Numbered from the stretch's first letter, positions 8,137 to 17,365 are shown. The stretch is DNA of 36,510 bases from Betaproteobacteria bacterium (GCA_013298695.1 JAAFIS010000014.1:1-36510), one strand, 5' to 3'. Notes: generated by a model from the letters alone, not told the origin. A program made the numbers and translations.

Positions 8137-9933
8137 ATGCCGTACAACGCTCCCCTCAAAGAATTTCAACTCCTGCTAGAAACGGTCGCACCGATTGCGG
8201 AGCTATCGAAGCTAGAACACTTCGCAGACGCAACGCCTGACACCGTCAGCGCGATCCTTGACGAGACGTCAAAGTTTGCAAGCGAAGTGCTCGACCCGCT
8301 CAACTGGCCGGGTGATCGCGAGGGCGCAAAGCGTCACGCTGACAATACGGTGACAACGCCAAAAGGCTTCAAGGAAGCCTACCAAGGCTTCAAGGCGATG
8401 GGCGGTATGGGCCTGCCAATGCCCCAAGAATTTGGCGGCATGGGGCTGCCACGATCGGTCGCGACGCTCACTGACGAGATGCTGCATTCCTCTTGCATGA
8501 GTTTCGGCCTGATGCCGATGCTTACGCAAGGAGCTATTGAAGCGGTGTTGCTCGCCGGAAGTGACGCGCTGAAGGCAACCTTTCTTGAAAAGATGGTTGC
8601 AGGCGAATGGGCTGGCACCATGAACTTAACCGAACCGCATGCGGGCTCGGATCTCGCTTTGGTGAAAACTCGCGCCGACCGAATCGGTGACGGAACCTAC
8701 AAAATTTTCGGCACCAAGATTTACATCACATTCGGTGAACACGACTGGACGAAACAAATCGTTCATCTCGTGCTGGCGCGCACGCCGGACGCGCCGGAAG
8801 GTGTTAAAGGCATTTCGCTGTTTGTCGTGCCAAAAATGTTGGTGAACAAAGACGGCTCGCTCGGTGAAAGGAACGACGCCTATTGCGTGTCGATCGAACA
8901 TAAACTCGGCATCCACGCCTCGCCTACAGCAGTGATGCAATATGGTGACAACGGCGGCGCAGTCGGCTATTTGGTGGGCGAAGAAAATCGCGGCCTCGAA
9001 TACATGTTCATCATGATGAATCTGGCGCGCTTTGGCGTGGGTCTACAGGGCATTGGCATCGCTGAGCGCTCGTATCAGCGCGCCGTTTCGTACGCACGAG
9101 ATCGCGTTCAATCGCGCGACGTAGGCGCGCCGAAGAATCCGTCGGTGCCGATTATTCGTCACCCCGATATTCGCCGCCTGCTGCTGCGCATGCGCTCACA
9201 AACGGAGGCCGCACGTGCGCTCGCGATGGCAACGGCCTACGCGATTGATCTCGCGGAGGCGCACCCTGATCCCGAAACACGAAAGGCCAATCAAGCGTTC
9301 GTTGATTTAATGATTCCAGTGGTCAAAGGCTGGTCAACCGAGATGGCGCAAGAGGTGACGTCCAACGGTGTTCAAGTCCACGGCGGTATGGGTTTTGTCG
9401 AAGAGACCGGTGCCGCACAGTATTACCGCGACGCCCGCATCACAACCATTTACGAAGGCACCACTGCAATTCAAGCCAACGATTTGATTGGTCGCAAAAT
9501 GGCACGCGAAGGCGGCATGACTGCGAAGAGCCTTATCAACGCAATGCGCATCTTTGCTGACAGCCTGGATGGCCAGAATAATGTGCATCTGAAAGCTGCG
9601 CAACAGCGCCTTCGCGCAGGCATCGACGCTATGGCGCGCGCCGTCGATTTCAACCTGGCAAATTTCAACACCAATGTGCGCGCTTGTTTCGCGGGCAGCG
9701 TGCCGATGGTGAAACTTTTCGGCATCGTGTGCGGTGCGTGGGCGCTGACGCGCGTTTGCGTTGAAGCCGCGCAGCGAAGCGCCGCGAATCATCCAGACAA
9801 GGCGTTCTACGATGCGAAGCTTGCGACGCTTCGTTTCTATGTCGACACAATGATGCCCGAGGCGATAGCCGCAGCCGACGTGATCGTAAACGGCGCCGAA
9901 GGCACATTGGCGCTTGAGGAAGCCGCGTTTTAA
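8137..9933 (+). CDS. Acyl-CoA dehydrogenase, DmdC/large FadE-like type
   Basis: A flavin-dependent alpha,beta-dehydrogenase of acyl-CoA that passes electrons to ETF. At 598 aa it is longer than classical short-chain enzymes and matches the subfamily with an extra C-terminal domain. The N-terminus MPYNAPLKEFQLLLE is characteristic of methylmercaptopropionyl-CoA dehydrogenase-like proteins. It shows MNLTEPHAGSDLALV, the FAD/substrate loop, and VHGGMGFVEETGAAQYYRD. The catalytic base is Glu440 in TTIYEGTTAIQ. Substrate chain length cannot be read from sequence. The start is the ATG at 8137; a frame open from 8080 would translate the hairpin region and adds no family sequence. It sits directly behind etfBA. 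Confidence 0.93.
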   Translation: MPYNAPLKEFQLLLETVAPIAELSKLEHFADATPDTVSAILDETSKFASEVLDPLNWPGDREGAKRHADNTVTTPKGFKEAYQGFKAMGGMGLPMPQEFGGMGLPRSVATLTDEMLHSSCMSFGLMPMLTQGAIEAVLLAGSDALKATFLEKMVAGEWAGTMNLTEPHAGSDLALVKTRADRIGDGTYKIFGTKIYITFGEHDWTKQIVHLVLARTPDAPEGVKGISLFVVPKMLVNKDGSLGERNDAYCVSIEHKLGIHASPTAVMQYGDNGGAVGYLVGEENRGLEYMFIMMNLARFGVGLQGIGIAERSYQRAVSYARDRVQSRDVGAPKNPSVPIIRHPDIRRLLLRMRSQTEAARALAMATAYAIDLAEAHPDPETRKANQAFVDLMIPVVKGWSTEMAQEVTSNGVQVHGGMGFVEETGAAQYYRDARITTIYEGTTAIQANDLIGRKMAREGGMTAKSLINAMRIFADSLDGQNNVHLKAAQQRLRAGIDAMARAVDFNLANFNTNVRACFAGSVPMVKLFGIVCGAWALTRVCVEAAQRSAANHPDKAFYDAKLATLRFYVDTMMPEAIAAADVIVNGAEGTLALEEAAF

Positions 9934-10028
9934 CCGCTCAATCTTGCAGTCATTGGTATCGCCGCGGCGCGCATTTGCAACGGTTTCATTCATTCGCGTT
10001 GCGCGCCTAGCGGTACTACACTTCGCGC

Positions 10029-10430
10029 ATGGGCGCCTTTTCTCCTGATTCCACTTACGTTCAACTCGCATCCAACGGCGACGCAATTGCGCTCGTCGGC
10101 GGGGAGACTTTCTGGCGGTTCTCGGAATCTGAAATGGAGCAGTTTGGTAGCGAATGGCTGATTACTGAATTTGACTGCAGCGCCGATTGGTCAAACTGGG
10201 AAATGCACCCGCACGGCGACGAGTTTGTGTACCTGTTGTCGGGTGCGGTCATGATGCGACTCGCACTTCCAGAAGGCGAAAAACAACTCCTACTTCAAGC
10301 CTCGCGCGCGATCATTGTGCCTCGTGGCGTATGGCACACCGCATGTGTCAGTGTTCCGAGCAAAATGCTCTTCGTGACAAAGGGGCGAGACACCCAGCAT
10401 CGCCCGGTGAAAAAAGGCTATGAGGTATGA
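10029..10430 (+). CDS. Cupin-domain protein
   Basis: A 133-aa single-domain cupin. Metal-ligand motif 1 reads WEMHPHGDEFVYLLSG (His60, His62, Glu65) and motif 2 ends in PRGVWHTA with His103, so a mononuclear metal site seems intact. The specific substrate is not identifiable; relatives are annotated only as cupin proteins. It is the first gene of a tight unit: its stop overlaps the start of the DinB-like gene by four bases (ATGA). Confidence 0.85.
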   Translation: MGAFSPDSTYVQLASNGDAIALVGGETFWRFSESEMEQFGSEWLITEFDCSADWSNWEMHPHGDEFVYLLSGAVMMRLALPEGEKQLLLQASRAIIVPRGVWHTACVSVPSKMLFVTKGRDTQHRPVKKGYEV

Positions 10431-10936
10431 CGCAATCGATTCTGCTCACATCCGCGTTTCGCTACAAAGCATGGGCCAACCAAGAACTTTTTGCAACGCT
10501 GCGTGAAGTAGACGAAGCGGCGCATTCGCAAGAGCGGCATGCGTGCGTTCGCTTGCTCAACCACATCTATGTAGTCGATCAAATTTTTGCCGCTCATTTA
10601 TGTCGGACAACCCACACATTTGTGGCGACCAACACATCAGAAACGCCAACGCTCGACGCGCTCGAAAGCGGAGTCGCGCGAACCGATTCGTGGTATCTGG
10701 ATTTCGTATCGAAGCTCGATAACGAAGCGCTTGAAGAGCCCATCGAGTTTGTGTTTACCGATCAAACCAACGCACGCATGTCGCGCGAAGAAATGCTCAT
10801 GCACGTGAATCTTCACGGCGCATATCATCGCGGCGCGGTGGGTCGGATACTTTCGCAGACTGGACTCGCGCCGCCGCGCGATCTCTTCACTGGCTTTCTG
10901 CACAAATCTGAACCTGAGCGACGCTTGCGCACATGA
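10427..10936 (+). CDS. DinB/YfiT-like four-helix bundle protein
   Basis: A 169-aa protein of the DinB superfamily, many members of which are metal-dependent thiol (bacillithiol, mycothiol or glutathione) transferases. The expected three-histidine site is present: His46 in LLNHIYVVDQ, and His130 plus His134 in LHGAYHRG. It is coupled by ATGA overlaps to the cupin gene before it and the VOC gene after it. Because a glutathione transferase gene closes the cluster, a role in thiol-dependent detoxification is plausible but inferred. Confidence 0.85.
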   Translation: MTQSILLTSAFRYKAWANQELFATLREVDEAAHSQERHACVRLLNHIYVVDQIFAAHLCRTTHTFVATNTSETPTLDALESGVARTDSWYLDFVSKLDNEALEEPIEFVFTDQTNARMSREEMLMHVNLHGAYHRGAVGRILSQTGLAPPRDLFTGFLHKSEPERRLRT

Positions 10937-11295
10937 GCGCCCCATTGCACACCATCATCATTTACGCCAAAGATCCGAAGAAAAGCGCGGAGTTTTATCG
11001 GCGCTTCTTCGGTTTTGAAACCACGGGTGAAATGCTCGAAGGCTTGATTGAACTTAGATCAAAATCTGGCGCAGGGTTGTTGATCCACCCGGCAGCGAAG
11101 GGCGTCACGCTTGGCCAAGTCGGCGTGAAACTCATGTTCGATGTTGAAGATATCGAGTCGTTTAAAGAAGTGTCCGCCGCATACGGGCTCGTGTTTGGGG
11201 CAACGCACCAAGCCAACGGTTACGCGTTCGCTAACGCTAAAGACCCCGACAAAAACTCGATCGCCATTTCCAGCCGCGCGTTTCGAAAGCGCTAA
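10933..11295 (+). CDS. Glyoxalase/bleomycin-resistance (VOC) superfamily protein
   Basis: A 120-aa VOC-fold protein with the two beta-alpha-beta-beta-beta halves: HTIIIYAKDPKKSAEFYRRFFGF-type opening (residues 6-28), and a second half centred on KLMFDVEDIESFKEV, ending in NAKDPDKNSIAIS. VOC proteins include glyoxalases, dioxygenases and drug-binding proteins, and nothing here fixes the substrate. The start overlaps the DinB stop by four bases. Confidence 0.85.
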   Translation: MSAPLHTIIIYAKDPKKSAEFYRRFFGFETTGEMLEGLIELRSKSGAGLLIHPAAKGVTLGQVGVKLMFDVEDIESFKEVSAAYGLVFGATHQANGYAFANAKDPDKNSIAISSRAFRKR

Positions 11296-11321
11296 TTTTT
11301 TAATTTTCTGCCGTCCGCATC

Positions 11322-12005
11322 ATGCTCACACTCCACTATTACCCCAGCAACGCTTCGATTACGCCGCACATTTTGCTCGAGGAAATGGGGGTTCCGTTTG
11401 AGTTGAAGCTCGTAGATCGAACGCAGGGCGCACACAAGTCGCCGGACTACTTGAAGCTCAATCCAAACGGTCTGATTCCGGTGCTGGTTGACGGCGACTT
11501 GGTGCTCTATGAAACCGCTGCCATTTGTCTATATCTGGTCGAAAAATTTCCGGAGAAAAATTTCGCACCGCCGTCGGATATCGCGAAACGCGCTGAGTTT
11601 TATAAGTGGTTGATGTGGATGACCAATACACTGCAACCCGCGATCATCATGTATTTCTATACCGACCGCTACACCGCGTCTTCCGATCTGCAGCGCGTCG
11701 CGGAGATCAAGTCGAAAACGCAGGAAAGAATTGGCGCGATGCTTAAACAGCTCGACGATCAACTCGCCGTAAGTGGTGGTCCGTGGATGATGGGTGAAAC
11801 GTTCAGCGTTCTGGATGTTTACGCGTTTATGCTCGGACGCTGGACTCGCGGCTTCGAATCAACGGTTAACGGAAAGCTGAGCACAGCGAAAGCAAGCGAT
11901 GCGAATGCGTGGCCGCATCTCGCCCCTTTTCTGCACCGCATGCTCGCGCGTGAATCAGTTCAGCGCGTAGTCGAAAAAGAAGGCTTAAAGTCACCCGTGA
12001 TTTAG
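11322..12005 (+). CDS. Glutathione S-transferase family protein
   Basis: A 227-aa cytosolic GST. The N-terminal thioredoxin-like domain shows LHYYPSNASITPHILLEE (residues 4-21), the cis-Pro stretch NPNGLIPVLVDGD and the glutathione-binding YETAAICLYL. The C-terminal helical domain contains GGPWMMGETFSVLDVYAFMLGRW, the usual GST C-terminal N-capping region. The start is an ATG 26 bases after the VOC stop, so it is probably cotranscribed with the cupin-DinB-VOC genes. A paired-palindrome repeat starts 19 bases after the stop. Confidence 0.92.
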   Translation: MLTLHYYPSNASITPHILLEEMGVPFELKLVDRTQGAHKSPDYLKLNPNGLIPVLVDGDLVLYETAAICLYLVEKFPEKNFAPPSDIAKRAEFYKWLMWMTNTLQPAIIMYFYTDRYTASSDLQRVAEIKSKTQERIGAMLKQLDDQLAVSGGPWMMGETFSVLDVYAFMLGRWTRGFESTVNGKLSTAKASDANAWPHLAPFLHRMLARESVQRVVEKEGLKSPVI

Positions 12006-12023
12006 CGTCAGCGCAACCGGTTA

Positions 12024-12110
12024 CGGTCCGATTAATTGGAGCGACACACGAATTTTTTATTGTTTTCGATAAACGACCGGAATCGCTTGTTTGCCCAAGT
12101 AATTTGGGCG
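12024..12110. repeat. Paired-palindrome intergenic repeat, copy 2
   Basis: The left unit TCCGATTAATTGGA (12027-12040) forms a 7-bp dyad with one G-T pair. The right unit is TGCCCAAGTAATTTGGGCG (12092-12110). Centres are 67-68 bp apart. The pair lies between the convergent GST and reductase genes, in a 143-bp gap with no other recognisable content and no T-tract beside the stems. Confidence 0.7.
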
Positions 12111-12148
12111 GTGGTGGCAAAAGTTGAACTGTCGCAGTTATCCGAAAC

Positions 12149-12871
12149 TTACCACTTCAAACGTTTCGCGACGCGCTCGGGAATCGCTCGAACAATTGTC
12201 ATGATCAATTGCCAATACCGCGGCAAATAGACAACGTCGCGCTGCTGATCAAGCGCGCGAACAATGCCTTTCGCGACCGATTCGGCGCTAGCAAATAGCA
12301 ATCCCTTTTTCATCGAAGCCGTCATCGGGGTGTCAATTGACCCGGGTTTCACGGTGATGACGTGAACGCCGCGCGCCAACATCCGGGCGCGCAGTCCGTC
12401 ACAGAACGCGGTAAGGCCCGCCTTTGCGGAACCGTACGCGAAATTGCTGTAGCGACCGCGCTCACCCGCAACCGAGGAAATCACAGCAATTGAGCCACTG
12501 CCTTGAGTTGCCATTTTGTTAGCAAGGCACTGCGTCCATGCACATCCGCTGATGAAATTTACGTTGAACTGTTCGGCGAGGTAGCGCAAATCCTCCATGC
12601 CACGAGCGGCGTCGGTCAGCGATCCGTGAGCCACCAGCGCCTGTTGCGTAATCGGCAACGTGGCCACCGCTGCTTCAATGAACGCTATGGATGTGATCTC
12701 ACCCGCATGCACAGCAACGCCCACCGCACCGCGCACTCTCGCGTCCGCCGCGATCCGTTCGAGCTCTGCGGCGTTGCGGCCAAACAGCACAAGCTCATCA
12801 CCTCGTGCAGCCCAATCGCGAATCGCGGCCTGCGCCACCGCAGAGGTCGCACCAACAACACAGATCATCAT
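12149..12871 (-). CDS. SDR-family reductase, DprE2-like
   Basis: A 240-aa short-chain dehydrogenase. The nucleotide loop is GATSAVAQ (residues 7-14) and the catalytic residues are Ser132/133 (VISSVAG), Tyr146 and Lys150 (YGSAKAG). The modified glycine motif and the position directly behind a DprE1-like oxidase identify it as the likely partner of the epimerase pair. In mycobacteria that pair converts polyprenyl-phospho-ribose to the arabinose epimer, with DprE2 reducing the 2-keto intermediate. The first ATG of a tandem ATGATG at 12871 overlaps the upstream stop by four bases, so I start there and not at 12901. The exact sugar is not known. Confidence 0.85.
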   Translation of the reverse strand: MMICVVGATSAVAQAAIRDWAARGDELVLFGRNAAELERIAADARVRGAVGVAVHAGEITSIAFIEAAVATLPITQQALVAHGSLTDAARGMEDLRYLAEQFNVNFISGCAWTQCLANKMATQGSGSIAVISSVAGERGRYSNFAYGSAKAGLTAFCDGLRARMLARGVHVITVKPGSIDTPMTASMKKGLLFASAESVAKGIVRALDQQRDVVYLPRYWQLIMTIVRAIPERVAKRLKW

Positions 12872-14157
12872 CGCGTAACTCGCCTCCAAAAGCTTGAACA
12901 AATCGCGGGATCGCGCGCGGCCTCAAGCGCTTCCCATTGTGGATAGAAACGTTTGAACATAACGCTACTCATGCGCGCGTCTTTCGCGGCATAAACCCGC
13001 CCGCCGACGTCAGCGACCATCGCATCGGCACGATCTAGCGCGCGGCGATCGGCGTCGTTCGGCCCCGGCACGTCCAACGCAACGGTCACGCCGGGCATCG
13101 GAAAGCTCATCAATCCCGGTGACGCGATGGCTGCGAACGATTTGATAACGGCGAGATAGCTGGCGACGCGGGATTCTCGCAAGTGCGAAAGTATCTTTGG
13201 CACACTCTCGCGCGCCGCCTCGCGGGGCACAACAAACTGATACTGAACAAACCCGCGTTTACCGTAAACGCGATTCCACGCGGTCACCGCATCAAGTGGA
13301 AAGAAAAACTGCCAGAGTGGAACGGTCTCTCGGCGCGCAGTGCGCATCGACTGAGCGCGGTAATACACAGAGTTAAACGCTTTCGCACTCCACCGCCCGA
13401 GCACCCAACCTGGCGCATCGACCGGCATGGTGAACTTCGCCGGCTGAGGTGCCAGCCATTCGTCCGGCCCGTCGCAATGCTCACCACGAAAGAAGACACC
13501 GCGCAACCCGGGATCAAGCGTGTCGATCCAACCAACGGTATAGGGCCACGCGCTACTCGCCTCATCGAGCGAAACGTAATCATCAATGTTGCCTGCACCG
13601 CCAAACACTGTCGTGTCTTGCGCAATACCGGGGCCGGGTAAGACACCCAGCTGAAGGGTCGCCTCTTCGATAAGTCCCGTTAAGCCAAGACCCGCAACCG
13701 TTGCGCCAAATGTTGGATCCGTGGTGCCGATTTCACGCGCACCGGTATCACTGCGACGCAGCTTTATCGATTGCACCGAGCGCCCAAAGGTGCCTGCAAT
13801 ATGGTGATTTTTTCCGTGGACATCGTTTGCAATGGCTCCGCCCACCGTCACATAGCGAGTTCCGGGCACCACGCTTGGAAACCAGCCGCGCGGCACCATC
13901 ACCTGCGCAATATCTGCAAGCGACGCGCCCGCCTCGCAGCGGAGCACGCCGTGCACCTCATCAAACGATATCAGCCGATCTCGGCGAAAGCTGTGCAGCA
14001 GCGCGCCGCCGTCGTTCACGCAGACATCGCCGTAGCTTCGACCCAAGCCGCGTGGCAAAAAATTCTTTGTCGGTAGCGCGTCGCCATCAGCAAATAGATG
14101 TTCATGCGTCGCGGAAAGTCCGCGCCCCCAAGGCTGATCGAGGGAGAGCGGCGTCAT
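12868..14157 (-). CDS. FAD-binding oxidoreductase, DprE1-like
   Basis: A 429-aa VAO/PCMH-fold flavoenzyme. PRGLGRSYGD (35-44) is the FAD-binding loop and IANDVHGKNHHIAGTFG (109-125) is the region that carries the FAD-contacting histidine in DprE1. The mycobacterial enzyme oxidises the 2'-OH of decaprenyl-phosphoryl-ribose. The start is the ATG at 14157, sharing one base with the UbiB stop (TGATG), and family similarity begins there. A longer frame to 14436 lies antisense to nothing but within ubiB and shows no family match. Translation of UbiB, this protein and the DprE2-like reductase is therefore coupled on one transcript. Confidence 0.88.
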   Translation of the reverse strand: MTPLSLDQPWGRGLSATHEHLFADGDALPTKNFLPRGLGRSYGDVCVNDGGALLHSFRRDRLISFDEVHGVLRCEAGASLADIAQVMVPRGWFPSVVPGTRYVTVGGAIANDVHGKNHHIAGTFGRSVQSIKLRRSDTGAREIGTTDPTFGATVAGLGLTGLIEEATLQLGVLPGPGIAQDTTVFGGAGNIDDYVSLDEASSAWPYTVGWIDTLDPGLRGVFFRGEHCDGPDEWLAPQPAKFTMPVDAPGWVLGRWSAKAFNSVYYRAQSMRTARRETVPLWQFFFPLDAVTAWNRVYGKRGFVQYQFVVPREAARESVPKILSHLRESRVASYLAVIKSFAAIASPGLMSFPMPGVTVALDVPGPNDADRRALDRADAMVADVGGRVYAAKDARMSSVMFKRFYPQWEALEAARDPAICSSFWRRVTR

Positions 14158-15707
14158 CACTCGAGTAGTAGCGGAACCCACAGCGTTGCCAGAATCGCGA
14201 GCATACAAATCGCAATAACGCCTAGCCAAAAAGCGATCCAGCCGCTCACTTCGATGCGTGGTGCCACCGCGGGCGGCGCTTGGGTGTAGCGCTCCAACGC
14301 CTGATGCATCAAGCGCGGCATTTGCGGCATTGCCGAAGACAGGTAAGGCGCTTGATCTAGCAGCCGTTTGCGAATAGCTTCCGGCCCCACTTGATCGCGC
14401 ATCCACTTTTCGAGAAACGGCTGCGCCGTTGCCCACAAATCGAGGTAGGGATCAAGCTGCCTGCCGAGCCCTTCGATGTTGAGCAATGTCTTCTGTAGCA
14501 GCGCAAGTTGCGGCTGGATTTCAACGTTGAATCGACGCGAGACAGAAAAAAGTCGCATCAACACTTTCCCAAAAGAGATGTCGGCGAGCGGTCGCGCAAA
14601 GATCGGTTCGCAGACGCTACGAACTGCGTTTTCAAGCTCATCAGGGCGGGTGTCTTTTGGAACCCATCCCGACTCGATGTGCGCCATCGCCACACGCCGA
14701 TAATCTCGCCGAAAAAATGCGAGGAAATTTTCAGCAAGGTAGCGTCGATCGTTGTCGGTCAGTGTGCCAACGATGCCAAAGTCCATCCCGACATACTGCC
14801 CGATGTTCGGGGCATCAACACGCACAGCAATGTTGCCCGGATGCATGTCGGCATGAAAAAAGCCATCGCGAAAGACTTGCGTGAAAAATATTTCGACCCC
14901 GTCTCGTGCAAGTTTTTTGATGTCGACGCCAGCTTCTCGTAAACGCTCCAGCTGGTTGACGGGCACCGCGTAGAGCCGCTCCATCACCATCACGCTTTTT
15001 TCGCACCAGTCCCAGTACACCTCGGGCATGTAGAGCAGTGGAGAATTTTCAAAATTGCGGCGTAGCTGCGAGCAATTGGCAGCTTCGCGCACGAGATCGA
15101 GCTCATCGTGCAAGTAGGTATCAAACTCCGCCACAACTTCGCGCGGTTTCAAACGTCGGCCGTCAGCAGAAAATTTTTCTACCCAGCCCGCGAGCACGCG
15201 AAGCAGTGCAATGTCGCTTTCGATCACCGGCAGGATGTTGGGCCGCAACACCTTTACTGCCACGTCGCGCGTTTCAATCGCGTCTTCAATTTTCAGCTGA
15301 ATCTGTGCGAAATGAACTTGCGCGATCGATGCACTCGCGACTGGCATCCAGTCAAATTGGGTGAATTTTTCTTCAACCTTACAGCCGTATTCGCCTTCGA
15401 TCACACGGCGCACGTCGTCCGCCGGGAAGGTCGGCACACGATCTTGGAGTTTCGCCAGCTCTTCAGCAATGTCAGCAGGGATCAAATCCGGACGTGTAGA
15501 GAGCACTTGCCCAAACTTAACGAAAATCGGGCCTAGTGATTCGAGCGCCATGCGGAGCCGCGCACCGCGACTATCGGAAAACGCTCTTTTGCCGAACAGC
15601 CAGGCCACTGACCTTAGCAGCCGACTCGGCGAATCGCGGAGCACGAATTCGTCAAGACCGTATTTATGGAAGACGCCTAAGATTCTGGCAAGTCGAAACA
15701 AACGCAT
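14157..15707 (-). CDS. UbiB/ABC1 (ADCK) family atypical kinase
   Basis: A 516-aa protein-kinase-like ATPase that supports ubiquinone and isoprenoid lipid metabolism. Family marks are the KxGQ motif KFGQ (64-67), the Ala-rich loop ASASIAQVH (124-132), the lysine in AVKVLRP (Lys152), HADMHPGN (285-292) and MDFG (308-311). One or two hydrophobic helices close the C-terminus (about 487-513), as in UbiB. The enzyme is usually found beside ubiE and ubiJ; here it heads an operon with DprE1/DprE2-like genes instead. It is divergent from ctaA across 146 bases, which must hold both promoters. Confidence 0.92.
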   Translation of the reverse strand: MRLFRLARILGVFHKYGLDEFVLRDSPSRLLRSVAWLFGKRAFSDSRGARLRMALESLGPIFVKFGQVLSTRPDLIPADIAEELAKLQDRVPTFPADDVRRVIEGEYGCKVEEKFTQFDWMPVASASIAQVHFAQIQLKIEDAIETRDVAVKVLRPNILPVIESDIALLRVLAGWVEKFSADGRRLKPREVVAEFDTYLHDELDLVREAANCSQLRRNFENSPLLYMPEVYWDWCEKSVMVMERLYAVPVNQLERLREAGVDIKKLARDGVEIFFTQVFRDGFFHADMHPGNIAVRVDAPNIGQYVGMDFGIVGTLTDNDRRYLAENFLAFFRRDYRRVAMAHIESGWVPKDTRPDELENAVRSVCEPIFARPLADISFGKVLMRLFSVSRRFNVEIQPQLALLQKTLLNIEGLGRQLDPYLDLWATAQPFLEKWMRDQVGPEAIRKRLLDQAPYLSSAMPQMPRLMHQALERYTQAPPAVAPRIEVSGWIAFWLGVIAICMLAILATLWVPLLLE

Positions 15708-15853
15708 GCCAACATTCTAAAGACGTCGGCGGCGCTGCCAGCCTCTGGCACCAACAAGTTGCGGCGATGAGGGATCGTCGGCCGCCTGCGCGTCGCACAC
15801 GACTAAAATAGCGGTTTGTAGTAACCCTCGCAGCGCTCGCGTTGCCGCGCACG

Positions 15854-16987
15854 ATGCCCCCCTCGACCGAACCCATTTTCTGGCAGTTTTCGCTATCTGC
15901 CGTGAACGCGATCATTTGGGTCGCAATATTGCTGGTTGCGATGTGGATGGGGCTACGCATGAAGTGGTCACGTTTGGTTGCGATCACTGCATTCATCACA
16001 CTCGATCTAATTGCCTTCGGCGCGTTCGTGCGTCTCACCGACAGCGGCTTGGGCTGCCCGGATTGGCCCGGTTGCTACGGCAAGTTTCTGCCGACCCAAG
16101 CGGTGACTGACATCAATCAAGCTATTGCGGAGCAAGGCGGCACGCATGGCCCGGTGAGCCACGGTAAAGCGTGGATCGAGATGCTGCATCGCTACGTGGC
16201 GAGCTTCATCGGTGCCTTGATTTTGGTGATGTTCGTTCGCGCCGTTATCGCGAAATTTAAGCCCGAGCGAAACATGTTTTCTGGATCACGCACCGATGTT
16301 GGCGCGGCGTGGCCCTTGTTGCTGTTGATCGTGGTGAGTTTGCAGGGCCTTTTTGGCAAATGGACGGTCACGCTAAAGCTGATGCCCATCATCGTGACGA
16401 CGCATTTACTAGGCGGAATGACGCTCTTCGCGCTGCTAATTTGGTTTTGGATGCGCGAGCGTGACCGCGCAGGCGATGTGCGCGCGACTCCCGTGCAAGT
16501 GCCGTCGCGAACGTGCGTGTGGGTTTGGTTTGCGATCTTTGTTTTGTATTTGCAAATATTCTTAGGCGGCTGGGTGAGCACGAATTACGCGGTGTTAGCT
16601 TGTGCCGATTTCCCCACCTGCAACGGCACGATGTTTCCCGCAACCGCTTGGAGTGATGCGTTTACCTTCGTGCGCGAACTTGGAAAAAATCCAGATGGCA
16701 CTTATCTGAGCGCAGACGCGTTGCGCACGATTCATTGGGCGCATCGGATCGGCGCGATCGTGGTGACGATTGTCATCGTGATTGCCGCGATGTCGTTGAT
16801 GAAAGCCGACGCGGCGCTCAAGCGACATGCGATTCACATCAAGATCGCGCTTACGCTGCAAATTTTGATTGGCATCAGCACGGTACTGTTCGATCAGCCC
16901 ATCCTCGTGGCCACCGCACATAATTTCTTCGCGGCCGTGTTGCTAGCTACGCTTGTAATCGCGGCGTATCGATCGCGCACATCGTAA
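15854..16987 (+). CDS. ctaA: Heme A synthase (COX15/CtaA family)
   Basis: Oxidises the C8 methyl of heme O to the formyl group of heme A for cytochrome c oxidase. The 377-aa integral membrane protein has about eight helices. Diagnostic motifs are FVRLTDSGLGCPDWPGCYG (58-76, with the Cys68/Cys74 pair), EMLHRYVAS (109-117) with a heme-ligand His, and IHWAHRIGA in the second half. A TTG four codons upstream (15842) could also start translation; I prefer the ATG at 15854, though no good ribosome site precedes either. It is unusual in standing apart from the cox and ctaB genes, none of which are in the window. Confidence 0.93.
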   Translation: MPPSTEPIFWQFSLSAVNAIIWVAILLVAMWMGLRMKWSRLVAITAFITLDLIAFGAFVRLTDSGLGCPDWPGCYGKFLPTQAVTDINQAIAEQGGTHGPVSHGKAWIEMLHRYVASFIGALILVMFVRAVIAKFKPERNMFSGSRTDVGAAWPLLLLIVVSLQGLFGKWTVTLKLMPIIVTTHLLGGMTLFALLIWFWMRERDRAGDVRATPVQVPSRTCVWVWFAIFVLYLQIFLGGWVSTNYAVLACADFPTCNGTMFPATAWSDAFTFVRELGKNPDGTYLSADALRTIHWAHRIGAIVVTIVIVIAAMSLMKADAALKRHAIHIKIALTLQILIGISTVLFDQPILVATAHNFFAAVLLATLVIAAYRSRTS

Positions 16988-16999
16988 ATCACGAATCTA

Positions 17000-17022
17000 T
17001 GCGCTCCAATTGGAGAAGCGCA
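17000..17022. repeat. Single palindrome related to the paired-repeat family, after ctaA
   Basis: CTCCAATTGGAG (17004-17015) is a perfect 12-bp palindrome, and TGCGCT (17000-17005) also pairs with AGCGCA (17017-17022). The arm ATTGGAG is the variant also seen in copies at 12024 and 36014. No partner is visible 67 bp away on either side. It lies 13 bases after the ctaA stop with no T-tract. The rest of 17023-17254 holds nothing I can assign; short reading frames there lack ribosome sites and family features. Confidence 0.5.
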
Positions 17023-17254
17023 CAGATTTCAGCCGCTTCCTTTTGAAGCTGATTACGCTGTTTTATGCACATTGCGCGTCTTTACACAGATTATTTTGCC
17101 TTGTTATCACGCCTCGATAGACGTGCGGGCAATCAGCGGCAATTTGCAAAATCAGCGTTAAAAGCGTTGCATGAAATACGCAGACCGAGCCAGACGTTGA
17201 GCCGCTGTACGTACAAATTACGACCTGAGAGATATAAACAGCTTTTGAGCAATC

Positions 17255-17340
17255 TTCCCAATTCAATTGGGCGGTAACTTAATAAATTTTAATTATCAAT
17301 CACTACGATTTATTCATTTTTAGCCCAATTAGATTGGGCG
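17255..17340. repeat. Paired-palindrome intergenic repeat, copy 3 (best preserved)
   Basis: The left unit TTCCCAATTCAATTGGGCG (17255-17273) and the right unit AGCCCAATTAGATTGGGCG (17322-17340) are both near-perfect palindromes, centres at 17264 and 17331 (67 bp). The 48 bases between are almost only A and T. The element lies between the convergent ctaA and mogA genes and ends 26 bases before the mogA stop. Confidence 0.8.
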
Positions 17341-17365
17341 AAAAGAATAAAAGCTATTCGAAAAA

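Noticed and set aside
17063-17277. Two small overlapping frames on opposite strands after ctaA
   Set aside because: No ribosome site, no family features, and they overlap a palindromic repeat.
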